64,000 bases of DNA. Source: CAWDVR01 sp044869805. GTDB lineage: Bacteria > Acidobacteriota > Thermoanaerobaculia > Multivoradales > SZUA-115. Position 1 is the stretch's first letter. Each line of letters starts with the position of its first letter. The DNA lies in assembly GCA_044869805.1 (NCBI GenBank), contig JBIOXV010000107.1:8691-72690 (forward strand), written 5' to 3'. Below, one piece after another: positions 1-9,387 of this stretch. Position numbers and translations under genes: made by a program. A model generated the notes under the pieces. The model searched no databases, was not told where the DNA came from, and saw only the letters and a list, made by a program, of their open reading frames with translations.

Positions 1-713
1 GTCAGCCCGAGGGCGGCCGCCGGCACGGCGCTGTAGGGGCCGTCGGAGAGCAGGATGAAGCGGTCCTGGTACAGCTCCTTGTGTGCCTGCAGGCGCCTGA
101 GCTCCTGGCCCCAGGTCGGAGCCAGGGTGCCGGCCTCCGCGGCCTCCCAGCGTTTGCGCAGCCCGGCGATACGGGACCAGTTGTTGAAGCCGGCGACCAT
201 CAGCGCGCCCTGGGCAGTGGGGATCGGCTCCGGCTCGTTCCTCCACGCCAACGCGCGGAGCAGGGCCACGAACTCCGCGCGGCGGCGCACCACGAGCAGC
301 GCGATGCGGCCGGCCAGGCTCGGGTGGAGCACCAGCTCCAGCGCGTCCGGGTGCTCGAGCTCGAGCCCGGTGGCCTCGGGGAGGGTCTCGACCGGCGTCC
401 CGCGGCGGGTCGCGGCGCGGTACCCCTCGCTCTCGCTGATCCCGGCGCGGATCGGAAAGGCGAGCTGCGGCAGGCGCTCGGAGAGCACCGCGAAGGCGGA
501 GCGGGAACGGCTCGCGCGCTCGACCTCTTCCCAGAACTCGACGAACGGCTCGTCGGCGAGCGGCAGCCGGGTCTCGGGGCCCAGCGTGGCGAGGTCGAAG
601 ACAGCGCGGTGATAGGCCGCGAGCTCGGCGGTCTCGTCGAGCTCGGCCGCCGGCGGCGCTGGCACACGGGCCGTCGTGTGCCGGGTCGGCGAATCTTGAT
701 GGCCCCTGTTCAT
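1..713 (-). CDS. Unrecognised protein, partial (C-terminus beyond left edge)
   Basis: An open frame reads leftward from an ATG at 713 to the first base without a stop, giving 237 residues of an incomplete protein. It reads as a normal soluble protein: no signal peptide or membrane segment, mixed alpha/beta character, with stretches such as AAYHRAVFDLATLGPE near residue 32 and FNNWSRIAGLRKRWEA near residue 175. I do not recognise the family. It is divergent from the TolC gene only 29 bases away, so it probably belongs to the same RiPP locus, as a modification or immunity protein, but that is inference from position only. The minus strand has a TAGAAT box (742-737) 23 bases before the ATG. No good Shine-Dalgarno is visible, so the start is uncertain; the frame remains open upstream. 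Confidence 0.7.
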   Translation of the reverse strand, partial: MNRGHQDSPTRHTTARVPAPPAAELDETAELAAYHRAVFDLATLGPETRLPLADEPFVEFWEEVERASRSRSAFAVLSERLPQLAFPIRAGISESEGYRAATRRGTPVETLPEATGLELEHPDALELVLHPSLAGRIALLVVRRRAEFVALLRALAWRNEPEPIPTAQGALMVAGFNNWSRIAGLRKRWEAAEAGTLAPTWGQELRRLQAHKELYQDRFILLSDGPYSAVPAAALGL

Positions 714-742
714 GCTGCTAGGCTGAAAGCCGATTGATTCTA

Positions 743-2335
743 ATGCGGAAAAAACTGTACATCCTCCTTCTCCTGGCCCCGTTGGCCGCCGAGCCCGCGG
801 CCGCGCTGGCGGCAGAACAACTGCCGCTGGCCCAGGAGGCGCTGCTGGCCCAGCAGCCGTCGCCGGACGCCGGCCTGAGCCTCCTCGACGCCGTGCGCCT
901 GACCTTCGAGCGCGACCCCAACGTGGCGTTCGAGGAGGCGCGCCTCGCCGCGGCGAGCGGCGCGCTGCTGATCGCTGCCGGCGCCTTCGACGCAATCGTG
1001 ACCTCGACGGTGACGCGGAGCGAGACCCTCGTCCCCGAGTCCTCCACCAACACCAGCGAGTCGCGTGCCCTGGACGGCACCGTCGCGCTCACCCAGCGGC
1101 TGCGCACCGGCCTGTCGTTCGAGCCCGAGATCGTGCTCTCGCAGCTCGACGAGGTGGGCTCCGGCGACCCGGTCGCCGACACCGCGACGGTCACCTTCCG
1201 CTTCCGCCAGCCGCTGCTGCGCGGCCGCGGCCGCGCGGCGACCGCGGCCGGCGAGCGGGCCGCGGAGCGGGAGCTGGCGGCGTCCGGGCTCGACCTCAGC
1301 CACGTTGTCGCCGGGCGGCTGGCAGCCGTCGCCGCGCAATACTGGACGGTGGCCGCGGCGGCGCGCGACCTGGCCGTGCTGCGCGACAGCGAGGCGAGCT
1401 CGCGGGCGCTCGTCGACAACACCCGCAAGCTGATCGAGGCCGACCAGATCCCGGCCGCCGAGCTGGTGCAGGTCGAGGCCAACCTGGCGGCCAAGGAGTC
1501 GTCCACCCTCGACGGCGAGCGCGCGCTGTTCACGGCGCGCCAGGACCTGGGCCGCGAGATCGGTCTGGAGGCGGAGGAGATCGGCCGCCTGCCCCTGCCC
1601 GGCGATCCCTTCCCCGCCGTGGTCTCGGAGGAGGTCCCCCCCGCGACGGAGGCCGCGGCGCTGACTGCCCTGGCGCTTGCCCGGAGAGCCGATCTGCTCG
1701 CCGCCGAGGAGCGCCGCGAGGCGGTCGCGCTGCTGCGTCGCGCCGCGGTGAGCGCCCTCCAGCCGCAGCTCGATCTGATCCTCGCCCCCGGTTATTCGGG
1801 CCTCGACACCGGCGGCGGCGTGGGGCGCTTCTTCTCCCCTCTCGCCCGCAACGTCCCCGGCGCGAGCGTCGAGCTGGGGCTCGCCCTGTCGTGGCCGACC
1901 CTCAACCGCCAGGCCGAGGGAGAGCTGGTGCAGATCGACGCGGCGCTGCGCCAGAGCGAGCTGGCGGTCGAACTGATCGCCAAGGCGATCGGCGCCGACG
2001 TCCCGTCGGCCCTCGAAGAGGTGGGGCGCAACGCGCAACGGCTCGGCAAGGCCCGCCAGGCGGTACGCCTCTTCGAGCGCGCGGTGCTCAACGAGGAGAA
2101 GAAGCTCAGGGCCGGCACCTCGACGCTGCTGGACCTCATCTCGCAGCGCGACCGCCTGACCGCGGCACAGCAGGGCGTGGTTTCCGGCGAGCTGGCGCTC
2201 GCCCTCGCCCTGCTCCGCCTGCGTTTCGAGACCGGTACCCTGTTCGAGGAGCGGGGAGAGGCGCGCGAGCTGCAGCTCTCGCGGCTCACCACCCTGCCGG
2301 CGGTGCCGCCCCTGCCGCGGGAGGGCCGGCCGTGA
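743..2335 (+). CDS. TolC family outer-membrane channel protein
   Basis: 530 residues. The N-terminus is a Sec signal peptide (MRKK, a Leu-rich core, Ala-rich cleavage zone near residue 25). The mature part has two tandem alpha-helical repeats typical of TolC/OEP proteins: the first opens around LSLLDAVRLTFERDPNV near residue 48 and the second lies after about residue 300, each with long heptad-like helices. It should form the trimeric outer-membrane exit duct for the HlyD adaptor and ABC exporters encoded next. A TTG at 734 would add three residues (MIL); I prefer the ATG at 743 because it gives a clean signal peptide. Its stop overlaps the GTG of the next gene, indicating translational coupling. 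Confidence 0.9.
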   Translation: MRKKLYILLLLAPLAAEPAAALAAEQLPLAQEALLAQQPSPDAGLSLLDAVRLTFERDPNVAFEEARLAAASGALLIAAGAFDAIVTSTVTRSETLVPESSTNTSESRALDGTVALTQRLRTGLSFEPEIVLSQLDEVGSGDPVADTATVTFRFRQPLLRGRGRAATAAGERAAERELAASGLDLSHVVAGRLAAVAAQYWTVAAAARDLAVLRDSEASSRALVDNTRKLIEADQIPAAELVQVEANLAAKESSTLDGERALFTARQDLGREIGLEAEEIGRLPLPGDPFPAVVSEEVPPATEAAALTALALARRADLLAAEERREAVALLRRAAVSALQPQLDLILAPGYSGLDTGGGVGRFFSPLARNVPGASVELGLALSWPTLNRQAEGELVQIDAALRQSELAVELIAKAIGADVPSALEEVGRNAQRLGKARQAVRLFERAVLNEEKKLRAGTSTLLDLISQRDRLTAAQQGVVSGELALALALLRLRFETGTLFEERGEARELQLSRLTTLPAVPPLPREGRP

Positions 2336-3576
2336 TCTTCCGCAAGGTGGCTCTCGAACGCCTCTCCTCGCCCGAGCAGCTCGACCAGCTCGTACAGGTC
2401 ACCGACCCGCGCGGCTGGCTCGCCCTGCTCGGCCTCGGCTCGCTGCTCGTCGCCGGCCTCGGCTGGGGAGTCTGGGGGTCGATCCCCACCGAGGCGAGCG
2501 GCGAGGGCATCCTGCTGCGCCAGGGCGGGGTGTCGGACCTGGTGTCGGCAGCGCCCGGCCAGGTGGCGGAGGTGTTGGTGGGAGTCGGCGACGTGATCGA
2601 GAAGGGGCAGCCGGTGGCGCGGATCCGCCAGGACGCTCTGCTCCGCCAGATCCAGGACACCCGCGCCAAGCTCGCGGCGCAGGAGCGCGAGGTCGCCGCC
2701 CTCCAGCGCTCGGCCGGCGAGCAGAAGCGCCTGCGGTCCCGCGACCTCGCCCAGCAGCGCGCGGACCTCGAGCGCACCATCGCGACGTTGGAGACCGACC
2801 TCTCCCTGCTGGGCGAGCGGCTCACGGCCGAGCAGGCGCTGCTCGACGACGGCCTGATCACCAAGCAGGCCTTCCTCGACACGCAGCAGCTCGCGAACGC
2901 CAAGCGGGACGAGCTGGCGCAGCGCAGGCTGGCGCTCTCCGGCCTCGACTTGAAGCGCCTCGAGGCCGACCAGCAGCTCGACCAGCAGCTCGAGGCGCGG
3001 CAGGCCGCGCGACGCGACCTGGACCTCGAGGTCGGCGAGCTGGAGGCGAAGCTCGCCGAGAACGTCGACGTCCTCTCGCCGTTCGCCGGGCGCGTGCTCG
3101 AGGTGCTGGCGAGCCGCGGCGACGTGGTCGCCCCGGGCACTCCGATGCTCGCCGTCGAGGTGCTCTCCGAGGAGCTGATCGCGGTGCTCTTCGTGCCCGC
3201 CACGACGGGCAAGAAGGTGCGGTCGGGCATGGCGGTGAGGGTCTCGCCCTCGACCGTCAAGCGCGAAGAGTACGGCACGCTCCTGGGGCGCGTCGCCTGG
3301 GTGGCGGAGTTCCCCTCGACGGCGCGCGGCATGAAGCGCCTGCTGGGCAACGAGGCGCTGGTCACCAAGCTGATGGAGCAGGGCCCGCCGATCCAGGTCA
3401 ACGTCGGCTTGACCCGCGACGCCTCGACCCCCACCGGCTACCTCTGGTCCTCGTCGCGGGGGCCGAGCCTCGAGATCACCAGCGGCACCCTGGCCTCGGG
3501 CGACGTGGTGGTCAGGGAGGAGCGGCCGATCGCGCTGGTGATCCCGACCCTGCGCCAAGCGCTGGGGCTGCGGTGA
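2332..3576 (+). CDS. NHLM-type HlyD/membrane fusion adaptor
   Basis: 414 residues. A cytoplasmic N-terminus (RKVALERLSSPEQLDQLVQV) is followed by one transmembrane helix at about residues 28-50, a biotinyl-lipoyl half near 65-105, a long coiled-coil hairpin (about 105-240) and the second lipoyl/beta-barrel half. The length, the N-terminal RLSSPEQLDQL segment and the neighbours match the 'NHLM bacteriocin system secretion protein' family (TIGR03794 as I remember it). It links the inner-membrane ABC exporter to TolC. The GTG start at 2332 overlaps the TolC stop by four bases, and its own TGA overlaps the GTG of the peptidase-ABC gene, so the three are cotranslated. Confidence 0.9.
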   Translation: MIFRKVALERLSSPEQLDQLVQVTDPRGWLALLGLGSLLVAGLGWGVWGSIPTEASGEGILLRQGGVSDLVSAAPGQVAEVLVGVGDVIEKGQPVARIRQDALLRQIQDTRAKLAAQEREVAALQRSAGEQKRLRSRDLAQQRADLERTIATLETDLSLLGERLTAEQALLDDGLITKQAFLDTQQLANAKRDELAQRRLALSGLDLKRLEADQQLDQQLEARQAARRDLDLEVGELEAKLAENVDVLSPFAGRVLEVLASRGDVVAPGTPMLAVEVLSEELIAVLFVPATTGKKVRSGMAVRVSPSTVKREEYGTLLGRVAWVAEFPSTARGMKRLLGNEALVTKLMEQGPPIQVNVGLTRDASTPTGYLWSSSRGPSLEITSGTLASGDVVVREERPIALVIPTLRQALGLR

Positions 3577-5828
3577 GCCGCCTGCGCCTCCCCGCCTGGC
3601 TGAGACCCCAGCCAGCCGCGGGGCCTAAGCCGGCCGCCAGCCCAGCTCCGGCGCCGCGGGCGCGCACGCCGACGGTGCTCCAGATGGAGGCCGTCGAGTG
3701 CGGCGCGGCGGCGCTCGCCATCGTGCTCGCCCACCACGGCTGCTGGGTGCCGCTCGAAGAGCTGCGCATCGCCTGCGGGGTGTCGCGCGACGGCAGCAAG
3801 GCGAGCAACGTGGTCAAGGCGGCGCGCCGCTACGGCCTGGAGGCCAAGGGGTCGAAGCGCGAGCCGCGAAGCCTGCGCGCGGTGACGCCGCCGTCGATCC
3901 TGCACTGGAACTTCAATCACTTCGTGGTGCTGGAGGGCTTCCGCAGGGGGCGGGTGTACCTGAACGACCCGGCCACCGGGCCGCGCGCGGTGAGCGAGGA
4001 GGAGCTGGACCAGGCCTTCACCGGCGTGGTGCTGAGCTTCTCGCCCGGGCCGGGCTTCGCGCCGCGCGGCTCCCCGCCACGCCTCGCGGCCGCGCTCGAG
4101 AGCCGCCTCGCCGGCACCCGGGCCGCCCTGTGCTTCGTGCTCCTCGTCGGCCTCGCCCTGGCCGTCCCCGGCCTGGTGGTGCCTTCGTTCTCCAGGATCT
4201 TCCTCGACGGCGTGCTGCTCGAGGGGCGCCGCGACTGGCTGCCGCCGCTGCTGCTGGCGATGGCCGGCACCGCGGTCCTCCTGGGCGCCGCGACCTGGCT
4301 CCAGCAGAGCTACCTGCTGCGCCTCGAAACCCGCCTCTCGGTGGGCAGCTCGTCGCGCTTCTTCTGGCACGTGCTGCGCCTGCCGATGGAGTTCTTCAGC
4401 CAGCGCTTCGCTGGCGACATCAGCTCGCGCGTGGCGATCAACGACCGCGTCGCCCAGCTCCTGTCGCGCGACCTGGCGGCGAGCTTCCTCGCCCTGCTGA
4501 TGATCGTCTTCTTCGCCGCCCTCCTGCTGCAGTACGAGCCCCTGCTCACCCTGGTGGGGATCGCCGTCGCCTCGCTCAACGTGGCGGCGCTGCGCTTCGT
4601 GGCGCGGCGACGGGTGGACGGCAACCGCCGCCTGATGCAGGACCAGGGCAAGCTCATGGGCGCGGCGATCGGAGGCTTGCAGACCATCGAGACGCTCAAG
4701 GCCACCGGTGGCGAGTCGGATCTCTTCGCCCGTTGGTCGGGGTTCCAGGCCAAGGTGGTCAACGGGCGGCAGGAGCTGGAGCGCCTCGGCCAGATGCTCG
4801 ATGCCGTGCCGCCGTTCCTCTCGGCGGTCAACGCGGCCATCATCCTGGGGGTCGGCGGCCTACGGGTGATGAACGGCTCGCTCTCGGTGGGCGGCCTGGT
4901 GGCTTTCCAGCTCCTCATGGCCTCCTTCCTCGCCCCCATCAACCGGCTGGTCACCCTCGGCGGCCGGTTGCAGATGGTCGAAGGCGACATGAACCGGCTC
5001 GACGACGTGCTGCGCTACCCGGTCGAGGCGGGGCCCGATCGACCGGCGGCCGATCCCGCCGCAAGCGTCTCGGGCACGGATGCCGCCGGCGAGGCCGCGC
5101 CGGCGAAGCTCGCCGGGGCGCTCGAGCTGGCCGGCGTCTGCTTCGGCTACAGCCGGCTCGACCCGCCGCTGATCGAGGGCCTGAGCCTCGAGCTCGCACC
5201 GGGCGCCCGCGTCGCGCTGGTGGGCGGCTCCGGGAGTGGCAAGTCGACGATCGCCAGGCTGGTGACCGGGCTCTATCAGCCCTGGCAGGGCGATGTGCTG
5301 CTCGACGGCAAGCCGCGCGGCGAGATCCCCGGCGGCGCGCTCGCCGCCTCGCTGGCGATGGTCGACCAGAACATCTTCCTCTTCGAGGGCACGGTGCGCG
5401 ACAACCTGACGCTGTGGGACGCCACGGTCCCGCTGCCCGAGGTGGTGGCGGCGGCCAAGGACGCCTGCATCCACGACGACATCGCGGCCCGGCCCGGCGG
5501 CTACGACTGCGCGGTCGAGGAGGGCGGCGCCAACTGGAGCGGCGGCCAGCGCCAGCGCCTGGAGATCGCCCGCGCCCTGGTGGGGCGGCCCTCGATCCTG
5601 GTCCTCGACGAGGCGACCAGCGCCCTCGACCCCGCGACCGAGAGCCTCATCGACCAGAACCTGCGCCGGCGCGGCTGCACCTGCCTGGTCGTCGCCCACC
5701 GCCTGAGCACCATCCGCGACGCCGACGAGATCGTGGTCCTGGAGCAGGGCAAGGTGGTGCAGCGCGGCACCCACGACCAGCTCAAGGCCGTCGACGGGCC
5801 CTACGCCCGGCTGATCAGCGCCGAGTAG
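3573..5828 (+). CDS. NHLM bacteriocin exporter with C39 peptidase domain (peptidase/permease/ATPase)
   Basis: 751 residues in three parts. An N-terminal C39 peptidase has catalytic Cys43 (in MEAVECGAAAL), His116 (FNHFVVLEG) and Asp132 (LNDPATG). A six-helix permease spans about residues 185-480. The ABC ATPase has Walker A GGSGSGKST at about 551-559, signature WSGGQRQRLE near 655 and Walker B ILVLDEAT near 676. C39 domains cut leader peptides after a Gly-Gly motif and the same protein exports the core. This is the expected processor of the precursor at 14336-14509 and possibly of the Nif11-type precursor at 23974-24237, both of which end their leaders in GG. It matches NHLM_micro_ABC1 (TIGR03796, from memory). 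All key residues appear intact. Confidence 0.93.
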   Translation: MSRLRLPAWLRPQPAAGPKPAASPAPAPRARTPTVLQMEAVECGAAALAIVLAHHGCWVPLEELRIACGVSRDGSKASNVVKAARRYGLEAKGSKREPRSLRAVTPPSILHWNFNHFVVLEGFRRGRVYLNDPATGPRAVSEEELDQAFTGVVLSFSPGPGFAPRGSPPRLAAALESRLAGTRAALCFVLLVGLALAVPGLVVPSFSRIFLDGVLLEGRRDWLPPLLLAMAGTAVLLGAATWLQQSYLLRLETRLSVGSSSRFFWHVLRLPMEFFSQRFAGDISSRVAINDRVAQLLSRDLAASFLALLMIVFFAALLLQYEPLLTLVGIAVASLNVAALRFVARRRVDGNRRLMQDQGKLMGAAIGGLQTIETLKATGGESDLFARWSGFQAKVVNGRQELERLGQMLDAVPPFLSAVNAAIILGVGGLRVMNGSLSVGGLVAFQLLMASFLAPINRLVTLGGRLQMVEGDMNRLDDVLRYPVEAGPDRPAADPAASVSGTDAAGEAAPAKLAGALELAGVCFGYSRLDPPLIEGLSLELAPGARVALVGGSGSGKSTIARLVTGLYQPWQGDVLLDGKPRGEIPGGALAASLAMVDQNIFLFEGTVRDNLTLWDATVPLPEVVAAAKDACIHDDIAARPGGYDCAVEEGGANWSGGQRQRLEIARALVGRPSILVLDEATSALDPATESLIDQNLRRRGCTCLVVAHRLSTIRDADEIVVLEQGKVVQRGTHDQLKAVDGPYARLISAE

Positions 5829-5841
5829 GAGCGAGCCGGCG

Positions 5842-8787
5842 ATGGCCAGCGCACCCGAGCCCACCCCCGTGCCGGCAGTCCCGGGCGTGCAGGCCCTCCC
5901 GGGGGAAGCTGCGGCGGCGCCGGGCTCGGGGGCCCACCTGCCGCTCGCCCTCGACGCGACGGAAGGGGCCTGGCAGGTCGAGGCGGGGACGGTCGAGGTG
6001 TTCGCGGTGCCGCGCGGTCGGACTGGCCCGCGCACCCATCTGCTCACGGTCGGGGCGGGCGGCCTGCTCTGCGCGCTGAGCGCGGTCGCGGACGGCCGTC
6101 ACGGCCTGACGCTCTTGGCGGTCGGCGGCGCCGGCACCCGGCTCACGCACCTGCCGGTGGATCGGCTGCGCCGGGCAGCGGCCGATACGGCGGGCGCGCC
6201 GGCGCTCGCGCGGCAGCTCGACGACTGGCTCTCGGGCCTGGCCCGCGGCCTGGCCCGACCGCCGGCGCCAAAGGGCTGCGCCGAGCTCGAGCCCGGGACC
6301 GAGACGCGGCTCGAAGCGGCACGGCTCCCGGCCCGCGCGCGGGAGGGAGTGGCCTGGGTGCGCCACCTGGAGGGGCGGACCAACGTCCTCGGTGAGGCCG
6401 GCCTGACGCCGGCAGGCGACGGCCTGTTCCCGGTGCCGGAGGGTATGTGGCTCTCGGCCTTGGAGCCGGCCCGCCTCACCTGCCACGGCACCGTCGAGGC
6501 GGTGCGCGCCGGGGAGGCCTGGCCCGGGCTCGCCCAGTTCCACGCCCTCTTCCTCGCCGCCGTTGCCCACCAGCGTGAGCGCCTCGAGCGGCAGGACCGC
6601 GAGCGCCTCGAGCGCCGCCAGGAGCGCGATCGCGCCACGCTCGGCGGCGCCTACGCCCGCCTGGCCTCGGTGCTGCTCCCCGGCGAGCCGGGGGGCACCG
6701 CCTTCTCGGAGGACCGCGACGCGCTGCTCCTCGCCTGCCGCCGGGTGGGTGCCTTGCTGGGGATCGAGGTCCGCGAGCGGCCGGAAGGGAGGCGGATCGG
6801 CACGCAGGGCGAGGAGCTGGCTCGGATCGCGGCCGCGGCGCACGTGCGCTACCGCCGGGTGATCCTGCGCGGCGACTGGTGGCGCCGCGACAACGGCCCC
6901 CTGATCGCCTTCCGCGCCTCGCCGGCGGACCCGCGGGACCGCCACGCCGTGGCCCTGCTTCCGGCCTCGGCCCGGCGCTACACCCTGGTCGAGGCCGACG
7001 GCGCGCGGGTGCCGGTCGACGAGGCCCTGGCCGAGAGCCTGGAAGGCGACGCCTACATGCTCTACCCGGCGCTCCCGGCGCGGCCGGTGGGGATGCGCGA
7101 CGTGGCGCGCCTGGCCTTCGCCGGGCGGCGGCGGGACCTCCTCACCGTGCTCGCGATGGGGCTCGCCGGCGGCCTCCTCGGGCTGCTGCTGCCCATCCTC
7201 ACGGGGCACTTCTTCGGCAGCGTCATCCCGGGGGCGCAGCGTGGCCAGTTGCTGCAGATCACCCTCGCCCTGTTCGTCGGCGCGGTCGCCGGTGGGCTCT
7301 TCCACCTCACCCGCAGCCTCGCCGTGCTGCGCCTGGGCGGCAAGATCGACGGCCTGCTCCAGGCCGCGGTGTGGGACCGCCTCCTGGCCCTGCCGGCCGC
7401 CTTCTTTCGCCGCTACTCCGTGGGCGACCTCGCGAGCCGCGCCCTGGGAGTGGACGCCATCCGCGACCTCCTGACCGGCAACGTGCTCACCGTGACCCTG
7501 TCGGCGATCTTCTCGCTGTTCAGCTTCGCGCTGCTGTTCTCCTACAGCGCCCGCCTGGCGCTCCTCGCCAGCGCCATGGTCGTCGCGCTAACCGCGGTGG
7601 CGACCGGGCTCTACTGGCTCCAGCTCCGCCACCAGCGCGCCATCCTCGACCTCCAGGGGAGGATCGCCAGCCTGGCCTTCGGGCTGATCCACGGCATCGC
7701 CAAGCTGCGCGTGGCCGGGGCCGAGTCGCGCGCCTTCGCGCGCTGGGCCGAGCGCTTCGCCGAGCAGCGGCGGCGCACCCTGGCGGCGCAGCGCGCGGCC
7801 AATGCCCAGACCGCCTTCAGCGCGGTGTACAGCGTGCTCACCTCGCTGGGCATCTTCGCCATGGTGGGCCTGTCTGCGCGCGGCGCGCTGCCGATGGGCG
7901 ACTTCCTGGCCTTCAACGCCGCCTTCGGGCAGTTCCTCTCGGCGGCCCTCTCGTTGGTCTCGGTGGTCTCGAGCGCGCTCGCCGCGGTGCCGGTGTACGA
8001 GCGCCTGCGCCCCATCCTGGAGACCGTCCCCGAGGTCGACGCGTCGAAGGCCGAGCCGGGCGAGCTCGCCGGGGCGATCGAGTTCAGCCACGTCTCGTTC
8101 CGCTACCAGCCGGACGGGCCGCCGGTGCTCGACAACGTCTCCTTCGCCGCCGCCGCTGGCGAGTTCATCGCCCTGGTCGGCCCCTCGGGGGCCGGCAAGT
8201 CGACCTCGCTGCGCCTCATCCTCGGCTTCGAGCGCCCCACCGCCGGCTCGATCTACTTCGACGGCCAGGACTTGGCCGGCCTGGCGGTGGCGTCGGTGCG
8301 CCGGCAGATCGGCGTGGTGCTGCAGACCGGCCGGCCGATGGCGGGGAGCCTGTTCTCGAACATCGTCGGCAGCGCCGACCTGGGGATCGACGACGCCTGG
8401 GAGGCGGCGCGCGCCGCCGGCCTGGAGGACGACATCAAGGCGATGCCGATGGGCATGCACACCGTGGTGAGCGAGGGGGCGGAGACCTTCTCGGGCGGCC
8501 AGAAGCAGCGCATCCTGATCGCCCGCGCCATCGTGCACCGGCCCCGCATCCTGCTCTTCGACGAGGCGACGAGCGCCCTCGACAACCGCACCCAGGAGAT
8601 CGTCAGCCGCAGCCTCGAACGGCTCAAGGCCACGCGCATCGTCATCGCGCACCGCCTGAGCACCATCCAGAACGCCGATCGGATCTACGTCTTCGACGCG
8701 GGGAGGGTGGTGGAGCAGGGCTCCTTTCAGGAGCTGCTCCAGAGCGGCGGCGTCTTCCCGCGGCTGGCGGCGCGCCAGATCGCGTGA
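5842..8787 (+). CDS. NHLM bacteriocin ABC transporter, second subunit (no C39 domain)
   Basis: 981 residues. The first ~400 residues are an Ala/Gly-rich regulatory region without a C39 triad. It contains a highly charged helix near residues 238-262 (repeats of ERLERQDRERLERR) and is followed by an ABC exporter permease (about 425-720) and an ATPase with Walker A GPSGAGKS at 780-787, signature FSGGQKQRI near 885 and Walker B LLFDEATSAL near 907. The long N-terminus plus exporter core matches the NHLM_micro_ABC2 family (TIGR03797 from memory), which always pairs with the peptidase-ABC. It starts 13 bases after that gene, with GAGCGAG as a possible ribosome site. It probably forms a heteromeric exporter or assists substrate loading. 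Confidence 0.9.
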   Translation: MASAPEPTPVPAVPGVQALPGEAAAAPGSGAHLPLALDATEGAWQVEAGTVEVFAVPRGRTGPRTHLLTVGAGGLLCALSAVADGRHGLTLLAVGGAGTRLTHLPVDRLRRAAADTAGAPALARQLDDWLSGLARGLARPPAPKGCAELEPGTETRLEAARLPARAREGVAWVRHLEGRTNVLGEAGLTPAGDGLFPVPEGMWLSALEPARLTCHGTVEAVRAGEAWPGLAQFHALFLAAVAHQRERLERQDRERLERRQERDRATLGGAYARLASVLLPGEPGGTAFSEDRDALLLACRRVGALLGIEVRERPEGRRIGTQGEELARIAAAAHVRYRRVILRGDWWRRDNGPLIAFRASPADPRDRHAVALLPASARRYTLVEADGARVPVDEALAESLEGDAYMLYPALPARPVGMRDVARLAFAGRRRDLLTVLAMGLAGGLLGLLLPILTGHFFGSVIPGAQRGQLLQITLALFVGAVAGGLFHLTRSLAVLRLGGKIDGLLQAAVWDRLLALPAAFFRRYSVGDLASRALGVDAIRDLLTGNVLTVTLSAIFSLFSFALLFSYSARLALLASAMVVALTAVATGLYWLQLRHQRAILDLQGRIASLAFGLIHGIAKLRVAGAESRAFARWAERFAEQRRRTLAAQRAANAQTAFSAVYSVLTSLGIFAMVGLSARGALPMGDFLAFNAAFGQFLSAALSLVSVVSSALAAVPVYERLRPILETVPEVDASKAEPGELAGAIEFSHVSFRYQPDGPPVLDNVSFAAAAGEFIALVGPSGAGKSTSLRLILGFERPTAGSIYFDGQDLAGLAVASVRRQIGVVLQTGRPMAGSLFSNIVGSADLGIDDAWEAARAAGLEDDIKAMPMGMHTVVSEGAETFSGGQKQRILIARAIVHRPRILLFDEATSALDNRTQEIVSRSLERLKATRIVIAHRLSTIQNADRIYVFDAGRVVEQGSFQELLQSGGVFPRLAARQIA

Positions 8788-8819
8788 ATCGGGTCCGCCC
8801 CGGAAACGAGGAGCTCATC

Positions 8820-9362
8820 ATGCGCAAGGTTCTCTACCTCTTCGGCCAGCTCACCGACGACGACGTGGAGTGGATGCTGCGCGCCGGGGCCAAGCGCGTG
8901 GTCCCGGCTGGGGAGGTGCTGATCCGGCAGGGGGAGCCCGCCGAGGCGGTCTTCATCCTGCTCGCCGGCAAGCTCGCCGTGCGCCTGCGGTCGCGGCGCG
9001 GCGAGGAGCGGGAGATCGCCCGCCTCAACGCCGGCGAGATCGTGGGCGAGATGTCGTTCGTCGACGCCCGGCCGCCCTCGGCGACGGTCAGCGCGCTCGA
9101 AGCCTCCACCGTCTTCGCGCTCGGCAAGCCGGTGCTGGCCGCCAGGCTGGCGGGCGACCCGGGGCTCGCTGCCCGTTTCTACCGCGCCCTCGCCATGTAC
9201 CTCTCGGCCACCGTGCGTGAGCGCCACCGTGCGCTGGGCTTCGGCAGCGGGGTGGAGGACGACGAGGAAGCCGGCGACGAGCTCGACGCCAACGTGCTGG
9301 ATGGCGTCTACCTGGCCGGGGAGCGGTTCGACCGGATGGTGAAACGGGTGATGGTGAGCTGA
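8820..9362 (+). CDS. Cyclic-nucleotide-binding-like (Crp-type sensor) protein of the NHLM cluster
   Basis: 180 residues, a single CNMP-binding fold at about residues 15-130 and no DNA-binding domain. Recognisable elements are VPAGEVLIRQGEPAEAVFIL and the phosphate-cassette region GEIVGEMSF followed by ARPPSATVSA. In CRP the cassette contains an Arg just before the Ser-Ala pair that holds the cyclic phosphate; here that place is Pro, so the domain may bind another ligand or none. Small stand-alone CNB proteins are regular partners of NHLM exporters. It is preceded by AACGAGGAGCTC, a good ribosome site for the ATG at 8820, 32 bases after the exporter gene. Confidence 0.8.
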   Translation: MRKVLYLFGQLTDDDVEWMLRAGAKRVVPAGEVLIRQGEPAEAVFILLAGKLAVRLRSRRGEEREIARLNAGEIVGEMSFVDARPPSATVSALEASTVFALGKPVLAARLAGDPGLAARFYRALAMYLSATVRERHRALGFGSGVEDDEEAGDELDANVLDGVYLAGERFDRMVKRVMVS

Positions 9363-9387
9363 GGGCCCGGCCCTCGAAGGAAGGACT

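Noticed and set aside
55..737. Plus-strand ORFs at the left edge
   Set aside because: The minus-strand frame from 713 gives a well-balanced protein sequence; the plus-strand ones are Ser/Arg-rich shadows.
740..2038. Long minus-strand ORF opposite the TolC gene (and similar long ORFs opposite most genes)
   Set aside because: Composition is Arg/Gly/Gln/His-rich and frame-shifted, with no family features; it is an antisense shadow of GC-rich coding DNA.
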